A DNA stretch of 64,000 bases from Pseudomonas brassicacearum (GCF_000585995.1 NZ_CP007410.1:6565001-6629000), one strand, 5' to 3'. Shown: positions 46,299 to 57,752, counted from the stretch's first letter. Translations and numbers: made by a program. The notes: generated by a model from the sequence alone, not told the origin.

Positions 46299-48256
46299 TG
46301 GGCAGCTCCTGGCTGGACAGGGTTACGCGGCGAGGCGGGATCCGCCGGCAGCGTGAAGGTACGAAGGTCAATGGTCGGCGCGTTGCCACTGCCGCCCAGG
46401 CGATGATCGAGAATCAGCAGCCTGGCATTGCCAAGGCCCTGGCTCAGTTGGCTGAGGTATTGCTCCAACACAAACGCGTGGCCGGCCGTTGCGTAGGCTT
46501 TGCGTTCAGCGTTGAAGCGCAAGTCGGCGGCCTGGGCAGTCGCGTTTATTTCCCGGGCGGTGGCTTGAGCCTGGTCATGGGCGATGCTGGCTTGCAGTTG
46601 CGCCTGGTTGCTTTGCTCCGCCGCTGCGCCGCGCTCCCGGGCGATGAGTGCCTGCGCACCAATCTGCGCCGCTTGCACGCCGTGATAGGCATTGGCCGCG
46701 CCGGCCGGTGGGTGAATCGCTTCGACCACCGTCGCCAGAATTTCCACGCCGCTGTCGAGCGACTGCAAGTCAGCTTGTACGGCACGACCGATTTCATCGG
46801 CCAGGCTGACACGGTCCACGCCCAGCAAACCATCCAGCGTACGCGAGGCGAACTCATGCACCAGGATGCGGCTCGCGGTGCTGCGGATCAGCGTCGGTAC
46901 ATCGGCGCTGTTGTAGGTCGCCGCCAACGCTGCGGCGTCCGTAAGGCCGATGCGATAGACGAAGCGCACGTCCATATTGACGATCTGGAAGCTCTGTTGG
47001 TCTGCGCGACGACTGGCAATCACTTGGGACTTGTCGTTCACGTGGCTGGCGTCCCATAACCGATTGGCTATCGCAGGGGCCGGCCCCTCGGCTGGATCGG
47101 CGTCCGTGGACGGCCGTTTATCGCCGACGCTGGTGGCCAACTCATGGACAACACCATTTTCAACGCTCAGCACCCTGCCCAGCGGCCAGGGCAACCCAAC
47201 CTGCAAACCGGGGCCGAACACCTCCACCGGCTTACCAAATCGCTCATAAATGCCGCGCCCTTGCAGCGGCACTTCATGCACGCCCGTCAACAACCACCCC
47301 ACCAGCGCAACCAGAGTCAGCACCGGCAAAAAGGCTCGACGCATGTAACTGAAGGCCCAGATCTGCCGCAGATCGATGCCGAAGCGGTTGTGCAGTTCGT
47401 GTTGCAAGGCCATGAGCGGTCGAGGCGGCCAGCGCAGCAGATCGGCGATAACACTGCGACCTAACAGTGTCGGCTCCAAGGAATCCCGGCGGGGGCTGAA
47501 CAACGACAGCACTGCACGCAACAGCAACTCCGCGGCCACCAGCCCTGGCAACACCCCCATCAGCACCGCCAGCCGCACCGGCCAGATGGACGCTTCTGCG
47601 GCAAACAACAAGCACAAGGCCCCGAGCACCAGCACAATGATCGCCACCCGCGTCAATTGCGCCAGCGACGCTGCTTCCGGCCACTCCACCGCCGGCTGCT
47701 GGGCCAATTGACGTTCGAACACCAGCAACCCAAACGCTAACAACAATGAAAGCACCGCCCCCACGCTGGCCGAAACGCCGAGCGCGGCAGCAGGCAATTG
47801 CAGATTCCAGGTTTGCTCCAGGCTCAGCAATACCAACACGGAGCCACCGGCCAGCCACAAGGTGGGGGCACCGATTTGCCTCAGCAAGCCGATCCAGCGG
47901 GCACTGATTCGCTCAAGCAAACGTTCATACCAGCCCAAGTTATCAACAGGCTCTTCTTCGGCAGCCGAGATATCCACAGCCGGCATCAGCGCCCTGCCCC
48001 GCCACTGCGTCACCCACCAGGCCGATTGCAAACCCATCGCCAGCACCAGCAAGCCGGCACTCTGGGCGACCAGCAGCGCCGGCCACAGCGATTGCGGCGA
48101 AAACAGTCCGACAAAAAACGCCAACACCCATCCCGCAGCAGCCAGGCCACCCAGTCCAAAAGCGATCCGTTTCAAACGGCGCCCATGAAACGGCGCCTGC
48201 TGAAAGCGCGGCCATTCGGCAACCTGTGCCCCCTCGACATCAAGATCGACTTGCAT
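46295..48256 (-). CDS. Large SPFH/HflK-like protein with multispan N-terminal membrane region
   Basis: The 653-residue protein has about eight hydrophobic segments in residues 30-330 (for example IAFGLGGLAAAGWVLAFFVG, LPGLVAAELLLRAVLSLF), then an SPFH domain (VPLQGRGIYERFGKPVEVFGPGLQ) and a coiled coil (about 535-600). Ordinary HflK has a single helix and about 400 residues, so the membrane half is an unusual addition. It is the first gene of the coupled SPFH-ATPase operon, and a Zur-like box lies about 75 bp upstream. Confidence 0.83.
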   Translation of the reverse strand: MQVDLDVEGAQVAEWPRFQQAPFHGRRLKRIAFGLGGLAAAGWVLAFFVGLFSPQSLWPALLVAQSAGLLVLAMGLQSAWWVTQWRGRALMPAVDISAAEEEPVDNLGWYERLLERISARWIGLLRQIGAPTLWLAGGSVLVLLSLEQTWNLQLPAAALGVSASVGAVLSLLLAFGLLVFERQLAQQPAVEWPEAASLAQLTRVAIIVLVLGALCLLFAAEASIWPVRLAVLMGVLPGLVAAELLLRAVLSLFSPRRDSLEPTLLGRSVIADLLRWPPRPLMALQHELHNRFGIDLRQIWAFSYMRRAFLPVLTLVALVGWLLTGVHEVPLQGRGIYERFGKPVEVFGPGLQVGLPWPLGRVLSVENGVVHELATSVGDKRPSTDADPAEGPAPAIANRLWDASHVNDKSQVIASRRADQQSFQIVNMDVRFVYRIGLTDAAALAATYNSADVPTLIRSTASRILVHEFASRTLDGLLGVDRVSLADEIGRAVQADLQSLDSGVEILATVVEAIHPPAGAANAYHGVQAAQIGAQALIARERGAAAEQSNQAQLQASIAHDQAQATAREINATAQAADLRFNAERKAYATAGHAFVLEQYLSQLSQGLGNARLLILDHRLGGSGNAPTIDLRTFTLPADPASPRNPVQPGAAH

Positions 48257-48328
48257 ACCACTCCAGCGCCGCTGATGGATCTAAATCCGGGACCGTGGAC
48301 AGACGCCACCGCCGCTCCGTTATATGCC

Positions 48329-48341
48329 GTTACCTTATAAC
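48329..48341. promoter_or_regulatory. Near-consensus Zur box upstream of the SPFH-ATPase operon
   Basis: GTTACCTTATAAC matches GTTATAnTATAAC at 10 of 12 defined positions, with the right half perfect. A further GTTATA lies 10 bp to the left (48319). It is between the operon (start 48256) and divergent lpd (start 48479). Confidence 0.65.
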
Positions 48342-48478
48342 GATTGCTGTGAAATTTCCGTTTTGAATTTTTCATCACACGGCCCATGACGGGCCCTTGA
48401 CTTAAGCCTTGACCGAAATCTCTGGAAACGCTCATATTACGAGCATAATTTTCTATCAGACCAAGCGAGAGAACAGCG

Positions 48479-49879
<1,401 letters not shown>

Positions 49880-49910
49880 GGACAACGCAAAGCTTTAGTG
49901 AACGCGGTTG

Positions 49911-50033
49911 TGTGGCGAGGGAGCTTGCTCCCGCTCGGCTGCGAAGCAGTCGTCATTTTGCGGGCGGCCTACCTGACCTGGGAGCCCATGGGGACCGCTT
50001 CGCGGTCCAGCGGGAGCAAGCTCCCTCGCCACA
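49911..50033. repeat. Inverted REP doublet (GTGGCGAGGGAGC class)
   Basis: TGTGGCGAGGGAGCTTGCTC at the left and its complement at the right flank two stems (GGCTGCGAAGCAGTC, GACCGCTTCGCGGTC). It lies between lpd and a convergent gene. Confidence 0.88.
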
Positions 50034-50056
50034 ATCCGGGTCCGGCCGCTGACCAT

Positions 50057-52207
50057 TCAACTGGCTGCGATCCGGGCCTTGCGCCGCCGCCGACTGATCA
50101 ATCCCAACGCCACTGCCACCACCAGCACCAAACCACCCACTTCCAGCAAGCCCTTATAAGGTCGCAGTGACGAGCGAATCGGATCGAGGGCCTGGGTGAC
50201 GTAGCGTTTGTCAGCCTTGAGGAAATCAGGCTCCTGGCATTGATGACCGAAATCCCCGGCCCAATCCACATAAGGGCCTTCCTTGACGTAACGCTGATAC
50301 AACGCGCTTTGCTCCTCCAGGCTGGAGTTGTAACCCACCGCTTTGCACAACACCGCCGCAAACGCCTGGCTGGTATGGGGCAGCTGATCCGCCGCCTGGC
50401 TTGCCAGCGCCGTGGCGACAAACCGATAGTGGTAACGCATGTCCGGTTGTGCGGCGCTGGCCTGTTGGCGTTGTACCTCACCCTCGGCCACCAGCGGCCC
50501 GACCTTCAGCTCAACGGGCTCCAGGCTGTAGTTGCCGCCCAGGCTGGCGTAATCGGGTGCCATCTCGTAGCCAAGCAGCTCCATACCCCATTTACGCGCC
50601 ATCCAAGACGCACGGAAATACGCCTCGGCCCGCCGGGTGGGCCACCACTTGGACTCTGCATCCTGTCGCAACTGCCCATAGAGCCGGGCCTTGCCTTGCA
50701 GCTCGGCATTGTCGAAATAAGCCGGCGCTTCGTCATAGCGCCCTTCGCGCAACAGACGACGACCCAGCAGATTGCGCAAGCTCGCAGCCACCGGCAACGG
50801 CACATAGTTATCGCGATCTTGTTGGCTCAACGCCGGTGGCGCCGGGACTTGGGCGTCGACGTATTGCTTGAGCTCATCCACCGTCAGCACCCGTTCTGCA
50901 ACCAAGGCAGCGTCGTACCAATAGTTGCCCTGGCCGCGATAGAGCTGATCGAAGGCTTGCAGGTAATCACCCCGTTGCAAGGCCAGGATCGCGCTTTCGC
51001 CTTCGACCCGGCACTTGGGCTGCACTGACTCAAAGTCCCAATCCGGTGTACGCCGGCTGCCCCAGGACTCATCGCTCGGAAAGGCCTGGGCCGCTTTCGC
51101 GTAAGCCGCAGCCGCGGCGGCCTTGTCACCGTCGCGCAACGCCAGCTTGGCGCGCACCCACCAGGCCAGGCCCGTGTCGGAGGCCTTTTGCACAAAGGCC
51201 TTGGCACTGGCGTAATCGCCGTGCTGATAACTCACCGCCGCCAGGCGATCGGCATCGTCCAGGCTGTCCCGGGTATTGGCCTGCAACAGTGTGAAGAGTC
51301 GTTTCTCGCCCGACGGTTCCTCACCGTCCCACCAACCGACGCGGCTGAGCAAATACGCGGTGATCAAACGCTGCACCGCTTTGGCCTTGAGCAATTCGCC
51401 CAGGCGTTCATCCGACTGGGCGCTCAGGTCACCGGCCAATTGCAGCAACGAGCTGTAGCCGACCTGGGAACCTTGCAGGGACTGGGTCGCATAGAGTCCG
51501 ACGGCGCTGTCCCAGTCGTCAGCCGTGTACGCCACTCGGGCTTCCTCGCCGAGGCTGGCAACGCCCAGTTCCAGTGGATCGCTGAAGCCGGCAATACTCA
51601 GCTCACGGGCCTGACGGAACGCTGCCCGAGCCTGATCCTGCAACGCCGCAGGCTCGCCGCCGCCGGCCTCGGTACTCAGGGCAAACAAGGCCCGGCCCAG
51701 GGAGTACGCCGCCCAAGTACTGCGCAGTTGGCGCTGCTCGGCCGGCAACGCCAGCAACTGTTGGAACGATTCGGCGGCCCGTTGATGCTCACCGGCACCA
51801 AAAGCAGCCGCCCCCATGGCGTACAAGCGCAATTCGGCCGGCAGGTTTGCCGCTTCGGTGGCGATCTGTTCGACATCGGTCAGCGCCCGCAAACGCTCGA
51901 CCACCGCTTGTTGCGGCGGGGTCAAGCCAAGCTGTTCGGCCTTGCTGCGTTGTTCGACATAGGCGGACATATCGTCATAGCTGTAATCCGGGTTGCGAGT
52001 CGCATCGGTGACAGGCTTGAGCCCGGCGATTGCCTGACCGAGACGGCTGACCTCGAAACGAAAACTGCCTTCGGGCAATTCGGCCAGTGATTGCGCACGG
52101 TTATCCAGCAGGCGCATCGGGAATTCCGGCCCACAGGCCAGCACCTGGCCCAACGGCAAGCAGAGGCTCAAACACAGCAGGTGACGAGGCCACTTACGGG
52201 TAAACAT
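50057..52207 (-). CDS. Predicted TPR-containing lipoprotein with C-terminal membrane anchor
   Basis: The 716-residue protein starts at ATG 52207 behind AAGGAGG. The signal ends in the lipobox VLAC (Cys25). Most of the protein is alpha-helical with TPR-like repeats (AAFGAGEHQRAAESFQQLLALP, YQHGDYASAKAFVQKAS). It ends with a hydrophobic helix (GGLVLVVAVALGLI) and a basic tail (SRRRRKAR), a layout like C-terminal sorting signals. It follows a DUF3142 lipoprotein gene with a 14-bp overlap. Function is unknown. Confidence 0.75.
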   Translation of the reverse strand: MFTRKWPRHLLCLSLCLPLGQVLACGPEFPMRLLDNRAQSLAELPEGSFRFEVSRLGQAIAGLKPVTDATRNPDYSYDDMSAYVEQRSKAEQLGLTPPQQAVVERLRALTDVEQIATEAANLPAELRLYAMGAAAFGAGEHQRAAESFQQLLALPAEQRQLRSTWAAYSLGRALFALSTEAGGGEPAALQDQARAAFRQARELSIAGFSDPLELGVASLGEEARVAYTADDWDSAVGLYATQSLQGSQVGYSSLLQLAGDLSAQSDERLGELLKAKAVQRLITAYLLSRVGWWDGEEPSGEKRLFTLLQANTRDSLDDADRLAAVSYQHGDYASAKAFVQKASDTGLAWWVRAKLALRDGDKAAAAAAYAKAAQAFPSDESWGSRRTPDWDFESVQPKCRVEGESAILALQRGDYLQAFDQLYRGQGNYWYDAALVAERVLTVDELKQYVDAQVPAPPALSQQDRDNYVPLPVAASLRNLLGRRLLREGRYDEAPAYFDNAELQGKARLYGQLRQDAESKWWPTRRAEAYFRASWMARKWGMELLGYEMAPDYASLGGNYSLEPVELKVGPLVAEGEVQRQQASAAQPDMRYHYRFVATALASQAADQLPHTSQAFAAVLCKAVGYNSSLEEQSALYQRYVKEGPYVDWAGDFGHQCQEPDFLKADKRYVTQALDPIRSSLRPYKGLLEVGGLVLVVAVALGLISRRRRKARIAAS

Positions 52208-53387
52208 TGAAACCTCCTTGGTCGATTTTTGTACAACGCGCCCAACCGATCGCCCGTTGAGCGCCGGCGGCCAGGCGGCCTTCCTGAATGCGGGTGAAGG
52301 TAAGCAGTCCGGGGGTTTGTTGCAACGTGTAACCGGCCAAGGCATCGACACCGTCACACCCGCCGACGGCAAGCGTCAGCCGCTGGGGCCAGGGGCTGTC
52401 GAGATTGCCCCGGTTGACCAGCCGGATGTCGTACAAACCGTCCTGCTCCTGCAGATGCACACCAAGGCGACTGTCCAGGCTATCCCCCCGCGCGACTGCG
52501 CCGAGGGTGGTCAGGCTCCAGGCCCGCCGGTCGCCCGCCAGCGGCAGGCGAAACCAGATCAGCCCAGCCAGGTGTTTCGGCGGTTCAGCGCGCAAGGCTG
52601 CCGTAAGCCCGGCCACTTGCTGCGGGTCGGCCAGCAGCTCCCGACGCTCGCCGCCCCGATCGATCGGCACTTCGCTTTCAACCACCGGCCCGCCGCTCTC
52701 CGGCGTCAGCAGCGCCACGCCGTAGGCCGGCAGGGCCAGGTAGAACGGTCGTGTGGTGATGTCGCTCCAGCGTTCAGCCCAGCGCTGGGCCTGTTTCGGA
52801 TCGAACAGCCCCTGTCGCGGATCGCTTACCGCGTGAACCTGCAGCACGCTGCTGTCCACCGTCTCCAGCAGCCCAGGCAACGCGGGGCTGTCGAGCCAGG
52901 CCGGCAGTGCAGTAATGCTTAACCCCAGCGTGGCTGGCAAGGTCTGCCGCAGCCGGGTCAGGAATGTCCCGTAGGCCGGCAACCGGGCGTTACCGGCGTC
53001 ATGGTCGATCTCCACCCCTACCGGGGTCAGGCCCTGGGCTTGCCACTCACTCAATACCTGCTGGACCTGCGCGAGCACCTCGTCCTGGTCCAGGGATTTG
53101 AGCTGACCATCAAGGCGAATCACAGCAATCAGCGGACGGCCATCCGCCTTGAGCATCGCCGGATCGATCCGCGCACGGCTCCAGCCAGCCCCGGGGAAAG
53201 CCTGCAACGCCAACACCCGCAGACTGGAAAAGTCGCCATGGCTCTGGCGCAACGCCGCTTCATGGGCCGGCGTCCATTGGCGTTGCCAGATATAGAGCTG
53301 TTGATCGAGGGACGGGGCTGGAGGCTGTTCGCAGCCGCTCAACAGCAAGCCAGCGAGGGCCAGCGATAGCCGGAAAAGAAACGTCAT
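52194..53387 (-). CDS. DUF3142 lipoprotein
   Basis: The 397-residue protein has a lipobox (ALAGLLLSGC). The DUF3142 body shows LYIWQRQWTPAH, GVEIDHDAGNARLPAYGTFLTRLR and PFYLALPAYGVALL, with a TIM-barrel-like pattern of strands that resembles glycosidase-type folds; catalysis is not proven. Its stop codon overlaps the start of the TPR lipoprotein gene by 14 bp, so the two probably act together in the envelope. Confidence 0.83.
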   Translation of the reverse strand: MTFLFRLSLALAGLLLSGCEQPPAPSLDQQLYIWQRQWTPAHEAALRQSHGDFSSLRVLALQAFPGAGWSRARIDPAMLKADGRPLIAVIRLDGQLKSLDQDEVLAQVQQVLSEWQAQGLTPVGVEIDHDAGNARLPAYGTFLTRLRQTLPATLGLSITALPAWLDSPALPGLLETVDSSVLQVHAVSDPRQGLFDPKQAQRWAERWSDITTRPFYLALPAYGVALLTPESGGPVVESEVPIDRGGERRELLADPQQVAGLTAALRAEPPKHLAGLIWFRLPLAGDRRAWSLTTLGAVARGDSLDSRLGVHLQEQDGLYDIRLVNRGNLDSPWPQRLTLAVGGCDGVDALAGYTLQQTPGLLTFTRIQEGRLAAGAQRAIGWARCTKIDQGGFNVYP

Positions 53388-53438
53388 GAAACCTCACCAC
53401 CCCATGGAAGCCTCGCAGATTAACGCTTTGCACATGAC

Positions 53439-53526
53439 AGTGGGAGCAGGCTTGTTCGCGATAGCTTTGTGTCGGCAACCTAAACGCTGCTGATCCAAAG
53501 CTATCGCGAGCAAGCTCGCTCCCACA
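53439..53526. repeat. Inverted REP doublet (REPIN)
   Basis: AGTGGGAGCAGGCTTGTTCG (a decayed left arm) pairs with CGAGCAAGCTCGCTCCCACA at the right. Confidence 0.85.
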
Positions 53527-53558
53527 GGTTTGAGAACAACATCAGGTTATTCGGCTTC

Positions 53559-54185
53559 TCAGGCGGTTTTTTGCAAACCGACCGCGGTACGCGGCATGCC
53601 CACGAATCCGCGCAAGGCTTCGATTCGCGCCAGCCAGGCCCGCACATGGGCATAGTCCTGCAACGACACATTGCCTTCCGGTGCGTGGGCGATGTAGCTG
53701 TAGCCGGCGATATCAGCAATGGTCGGCGTATCACCGACCAGGTAAGGACGGTCGCTCAATTCCTGATCGATGACTTTCAACACGTTGTGGGAACGGGCAA
53801 TCACATCCTCGGCGTTGTAAGGCGCGCCAAACACCGTGATCAACCGCGCCGTGGCCGGGCCCGCATGGATCGGCCCAGCCGCCGCCGACAACCAGCGCTG
53901 CACCCGGGCGGCGCCAATCGGGTCGGTGGGCAACCAGCGACCCTGGCCATATTTTTGCGCCAGGTACACCAGGATGGCATTGGAGTCCGCCAGCACCACG
54001 CCGCTATCGTCAATGACCGGCACTTGGCCAAATGCATTGATGGCGAGGAAATCCGCCTGTTTGTGCGCCCCCTTGGCCAGGTCGACGAAGACCTCCTCGA
54101 CGGGCAGCTCGAGCAACGACAACATCAATTGAACGCGATGGGAATGGCCGGAAAGTGGGAAGTGGTAGTGCTTGATGGGGTTCAT
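53559..54185 (-). CDS. Glutathione S-transferase family protein
   Basis: The 208-residue protein has a thioredoxin-like N-domain ([20 protein letters not shown], with the cis-Pro region [20 protein letters not shown]) and a helical C-domain ([20 protein letters not shown]). Ser12 in PLSGHS is the likely thiol-activating residue. ATG 54185 lies behind GGAG; the longer frame lacks similarity. It is 125 bp downstream of a LysR gene on the same strand, which may be its regulator. Confidence 0.9.
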   Translation of the reverse strand: MNPIKHYHFPLSGHSHRVQLMLSLLELPVEEVFVDLAKGAHKQADFLAINAFGQVPVIDDSGVVLADSNAILVYLAQKYGQGRWLPTDPIGAARVQRWLSAAAGPIHAGPATARLITVFGAPYNAEDVIARSHNVLKVIDQELSDRPYLVGDTPTIADIAGYSYIAHAPEGNVSLQDYAHVRAWLARIEALRGFVGMPRTAVGLQKTA

Positions 54186-54310
54186 GGTCGACTCCGCTGG
54201 AAGTGACGCCATCAGCACAACGGCGTCGATGGGCCCATCTTCCACTCAAGATAAAAACAAGAGAATCACCCAGAAATGCAATCCATTGTTTCAGCCCAAG
54301 AAACAATGCT

Positions 54311-55213
54311 TCAGTCGTTCAAGGCAGGGTGTTCGCGCAAGGTGCTGACAGTGAAATCGACAAAACTGCGGACTCGCGCCGGCGCATTACGCCCGCCTTG
54401 ATACACCACATGGATCGGTAGGGGCGGCAGTTCGAATTCGGCCAGGACAATTTCCAACTCACCGGCGGCCACATTGCTCGCCACTTGATAAGACAGGATC
54501 CGCGTCATCCCCAATCCCAGGCAGGCGGCGGTGATCGCCGCCTGGTTGGCCGTCACCACCAGCCGCGGTACAGGCCGGACGGCCAACGGCTCACCTGCCT
54601 CGGCGAAGGTCCAGCTTTTGATCTGGCCAATGGCCGATGACGCCACGACGGGCATCCGTTCCAGGTCTGCCGGATGTCGGGGCCGCCCATGACTCGCGAA
54701 GAAATCAGGGGAGCCGCACACCACCCGCCGCACTTCACCGACACGGACGGCGTGCAGGTTGCTGTCCGGCAACTCGCCAATGCGCACAGCCACGTCGATC
54801 CCCTCCTCGACCAGGCTGACCGTACGATCCAACAACAACGCATTGATGCAGACCTCGGGATACCGGTGCAGGTAATCAACCAGCGCCGGCGTGACGAACA
54901 ACTGGCCAAACAGCACCGGCGCCGTGATCGTCAGTTGTCCACGGGGCTGGACGTGACTGCCGGCTGCCGAATCCTCGGCTTCCTGCAAATCGCTGAGGAT
55001 CCGGCGACAGTCCTCGAGAAAACGCTGGCCCGCTTCGCTCAGGTACACGTTACGGGTGGTGCGCACCAGCAGGGGCGTGCCGATGCGCTGCTCCAGCGCC
55101 GCCACCGCCCGCGTGACGCTGGCCGCCGACAAACCCAGGCGCCGCGCCGCCGCCGAAAATCCTGAGTCCTGGGCCACGGCGAGAAAAACCTGCATTTCCT
55201 GGAACCTGTCCAT
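54311..55213 (-). CDS. LysR-family transcriptional regulator
   Basis: The 300-residue protein has an HTH (MQVFLAVAQDSGFSAAARRLGLSAASVTRAVAALE) and an effector domain (QLTITAPVLFGQLFVTPALVDYLHRYP) typical of the CrgA/AaeR-like group. ATG 55213 gives the standard start MDRFQEM; the frame is open further upstream. It probably regulates the GST gene that follows, which is an inference from order only. Confidence 0.87.
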   Translation of the reverse strand: MDRFQEMQVFLAVAQDSGFSAAARRLGLSAASVTRAVAALEQRIGTPLLVRTTRNVYLSEAGQRFLEDCRRILSDLQEAEDSAAGSHVQPRGQLTITAPVLFGQLFVTPALVDYLHRYPEVCINALLLDRTVSLVEEGIDVAVRIGELPDSNLHAVRVGEVRRVVCGSPDFFASHGRPRHPADLERMPVVASSAIGQIKSWTFAEAGEPLAVRPVPRLVVTANQAAITAACLGLGMTRILSYQVASNVAAGELEIVLAEFELPPLPIHVVYQGGRNAPARVRSFVDFTVSTLREHPALND

Positions 55214-55409
55214 CCATCCCCCGATGAGAAATCCTGATACAAGTTTTCTGCGCCCCCAAAGCAGCGCTACGCGGCCATTGTAGAGGCCCCGGTCAGTGAA
55301 CCACAGCGTAGCGCAGCCAGACACCGGGATATTGAGCCGGCCATGGATGGCGACCCTTGGTACCATCCCGTCCTATGACAATTTTATGACTAGAAAACGA
55401 CGAGGCCCT

Positions 55410-55499
55410 TGTGGGAGCGGGCTTGCTCGCGAAAGCGGTGTGTCAGTCAACATCATCGGCGGCTGATACAACGCTTTCGCGAGCAAGCCCGCTCCCACA
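55410..55499. repeat. Inverted REP doublet (REPIN)
   Basis: TGTGGGAGCGGGCTTGCTCG at the left and its exact complement at the right lie directly upstream of the LtaS-like gene, with the right arm ending about 13 bp before its start codon. Confidence 0.9.
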
Positions 55500-55511
55500 G
55501 AGTTGCCTGGC

Positions 55512-57752
55512 ATGCATCCATCGAAAGGCCCGTTTTTTGTGAAAGCTCTCTACCGCTGCTCAACCCACCCCCTCGCCTCGCTCATCGCCCTGATGGGCTG
55601 CGTACTGCTCGTCCCAATAGGCCTGCGCCTGGCGTTGGACTGGTCCGACCCACTGGGCTATCTCTCGGACCTGGGCATCGGCGGGTTGCTGATCGCGTTG
55701 CTTTACCGCCGTCCCTGGTGGCTGGCACTCCCGGTATTGCTAGCCTGGAGTGCGTTGACGCTGGCCAGCATCGAGTTGGTCAGCGCCGTGGGACGGATGC
55801 CCACCCCTTCGGACGTGCTTTACCTGATCGACCCGCAATTCGTCGAAAACTCCACCAGCGGCGGCTTCGCCCATCCCTGGCTGGCCGCGTTCCAATTGGC
55901 AGCGCTGGCGTCCTGGCTGATGATCCAATGGACCAGCCGACGCCAGCTGACGCCACGCTTGCCGCGCCACACCTGGGCAGTGCCGGTATTGCTGTTGCTG
56001 GCCCACGGCGCGCTGCAATCCTGGCGCCCCAGTGAGGCGGACCAATGGAATGTGTTCAACCTGCCCCACCAACTCGTCACGGCGGGTATCGTCGCTGGAC
56101 AGGAACGGGCCCAGCAATGGCTCGAAGGCGATACTGTGGACCCGCTCCCGCCGATGGAAGGGCTTACCCGACTGGACCTCAATGGCGCGAAACTGTTGGC
56201 CGAACCGGGACAAGCGCGCAACGTCCTGGTCATCGCCTTGGAAGGCATTCCCGGCGCGTACGTAAGCGCCAACCGCCAAGCGTTGAACAGTCGCTATCAA
56301 GAGAACCTGATGCCGCACCTGAGTCGCTGGGCCGAGCGCGGCATGAACACGCCCGATTACGTCCTGCACAGCCACCAGACCATTCGTGGCCTGTACGCGA
56401 TGCTGTGTGGCGACTACGACAAACTCAACGACGGCACGCCCAAGGGTGTCGAGATGCTCAACCAGGCCCAGCGCAACCAGGCCTGCCTGCCGGCCCAGTT
56501 GCGCCAGAATGGCTTTTCCACGCATTTCCTCCAGGGCGCGGGCCTGCGCTTCATGGCCAAGGATCGGATCATGCCGCACATCGGCTTCGACACGACCCTG
56601 GGCATGGACTGGTTCACCCGCCCCGCCTACCTGGAATTCCCCTGGGGCAAGGACGACAAGACCTTCTTCGAAGGCGCGCTGGACTACGTCGGGCAGCTGC
56701 AACAGACAGACAAGCCCTGGATGCTCACCCTGCTGACCGTAGGCACCCACCAGCCGTACTCCGCGCCGGAGGACTATCTGCAACGCTACGACTCTGCCAA
56801 GCAGGCCGCCGTGGGTTACCTGGACGATGCGCTGGACAGTTTCCTGGCGGGCCTGGAGCGTCAAGGCATCCTGGAAAACACCCTGGTGGTCATCACCTCG
56901 GACGAATCCCATGGCATTGATGATGTGCGTCTGGCGTCGTCCTGGGGGTTCAACCTGACGTTGGCTCCGGAGCCGTTGCCCAGGCTCAAGTCAGGGACCT
57001 ACGGCCATGTGGACCTGACCGCGTCGATTCTCGATTACTTCGGTTTCACGGTGCCCACGTCGCTGTCCGGTCGCTCGCTGTTCAGGGATTACGCAACGGG
57101 CCGGGAAATCATGTCGTTCACCAATGGCAAGCTGCGTTATCACGACGGCAAGGGCACGTTCACCGAGTGTGATTTCCTGCAGCATTGCCGTTACTACACC
57201 AGCGCAGGCTTCATCGCCGACCGCGCCATCTATGGCGGGCAATACAGCGGCCAGCGCGCCAGGCTGATCAGCGCCCGGGCCACGGCCTTGGACCAGACCC
57301 TGCTACCCACGCCCCTTAACCAGCATTATCAGTTTGGCAGCGCGGATAAAATCCCGCTGCCGGCCCAGGTCACCAACGATTGGACCGACAACCTGATCGG
57401 AGCCCAATACCTGGAAATGCCCAAGGGTTCACAGACCCGCGTCAGCCTGACCATCCGTGCCGTAGAGGCAGACCACGCCGCCTACATTTCCCTCAAGGCC
57501 AAGGAGTTCGAACAGGATGTGCCGATGGACCTGCCGACAGACGTGGCGGTGACCGCCGACCAGCCGCTGGTGATGAACATCCGTTTCGATAACCCGCAAC
57601 AGCGCAAGGCGTTTTCCTTCCATTTACTCGGTCATGGCATGGGTGCCATCGAGATCAGCGACTTCAGCGTCGTGACCGAACTGCAGGAGCAGACGGACCA
57701 GCCGGAGTACCTGGACGACATGCAGGACGACAGCGAGGCCCAATCCAGCTAA
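55512..57752 (+). CDS. LTA synthase/OpgB-type membrane sulfatase-family phosphotransferase
   Basis: The 746-residue protein (from ATG 55512) has about four N-terminal membrane helices and a periplasmic alkaline-phosphatase-fold domain. Active-site features are NVLVIALEGIPGAYVS (metal-binding Glu), Thr290 in HQTIRGL as likely nucleophile, GTHQPY, and ITSDESHGIDD (metal ligands). The family transfers phosphoglycerol or phosphoethanolamine to glycans or lipids. Residues beyond about 560 form an extra beta-rich domain. TTG 55503 and a GTG near 55538 are alternative starts; the REP is so close that the ribosome site is unclear. Confidence 0.85.
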   Translation: MHPSKGPFFVKALYRCSTHPLASLIALMGCVLLVPIGLRLALDWSDPLGYLSDLGIGGLLIALLYRRPWWLALPVLLAWSALTLASIELVSAVGRMPTPSDVLYLIDPQFVENSTSGGFAHPWLAAFQLAALASWLMIQWTSRRQLTPRLPRHTWAVPVLLLLAHGALQSWRPSEADQWNVFNLPHQLVTAGIVAGQERAQQWLEGDTVDPLPPMEGLTRLDLNGAKLLAEPGQARNVLVIALEGIPGAYVSANRQALNSRYQENLMPHLSRWAERGMNTPDYVLHSHQTIRGLYAMLCGDYDKLNDGTPKGVEMLNQAQRNQACLPAQLRQNGFSTHFLQGAGLRFMAKDRIMPHIGFDTTLGMDWFTRPAYLEFPWGKDDKTFFEGALDYVGQLQQTDKPWMLTLLTVGTHQPYSAPEDYLQRYDSAKQAAVGYLDDALDSFLAGLERQGILENTLVVITSDESHGIDDVRLASSWGFNLTLAPEPLPRLKSGTYGHVDLTASILDYFGFTVPTSLSGRSLFRDYATGREIMSFTNGKLRYHDGKGTFTECDFLQHCRYYTSAGFIADRAIYGGQYSGQRARLISARATALDQTLLPTPLNQHYQFGSADKIPLPAQVTNDWTDNLIGAQYLEMPKGSQTRVSLTIRAVEADHAAYISLKAKEFEQDVPMDLPTDVAVTADQPLVMNIRFDNPQQRKAFSFHLLGHGMGAIEISDFSVVTELQEQTDQPEYLDDMQDDSEAQSS

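Noticed and set aside
42293..48256. The canonical hflX-hflK-hflC locus
   Set aside because: No hfq, hflX or purA neighbours, three SPFH genes rather than two, an unusual multispan HflK-like member, and a coupled P-type ATPase.
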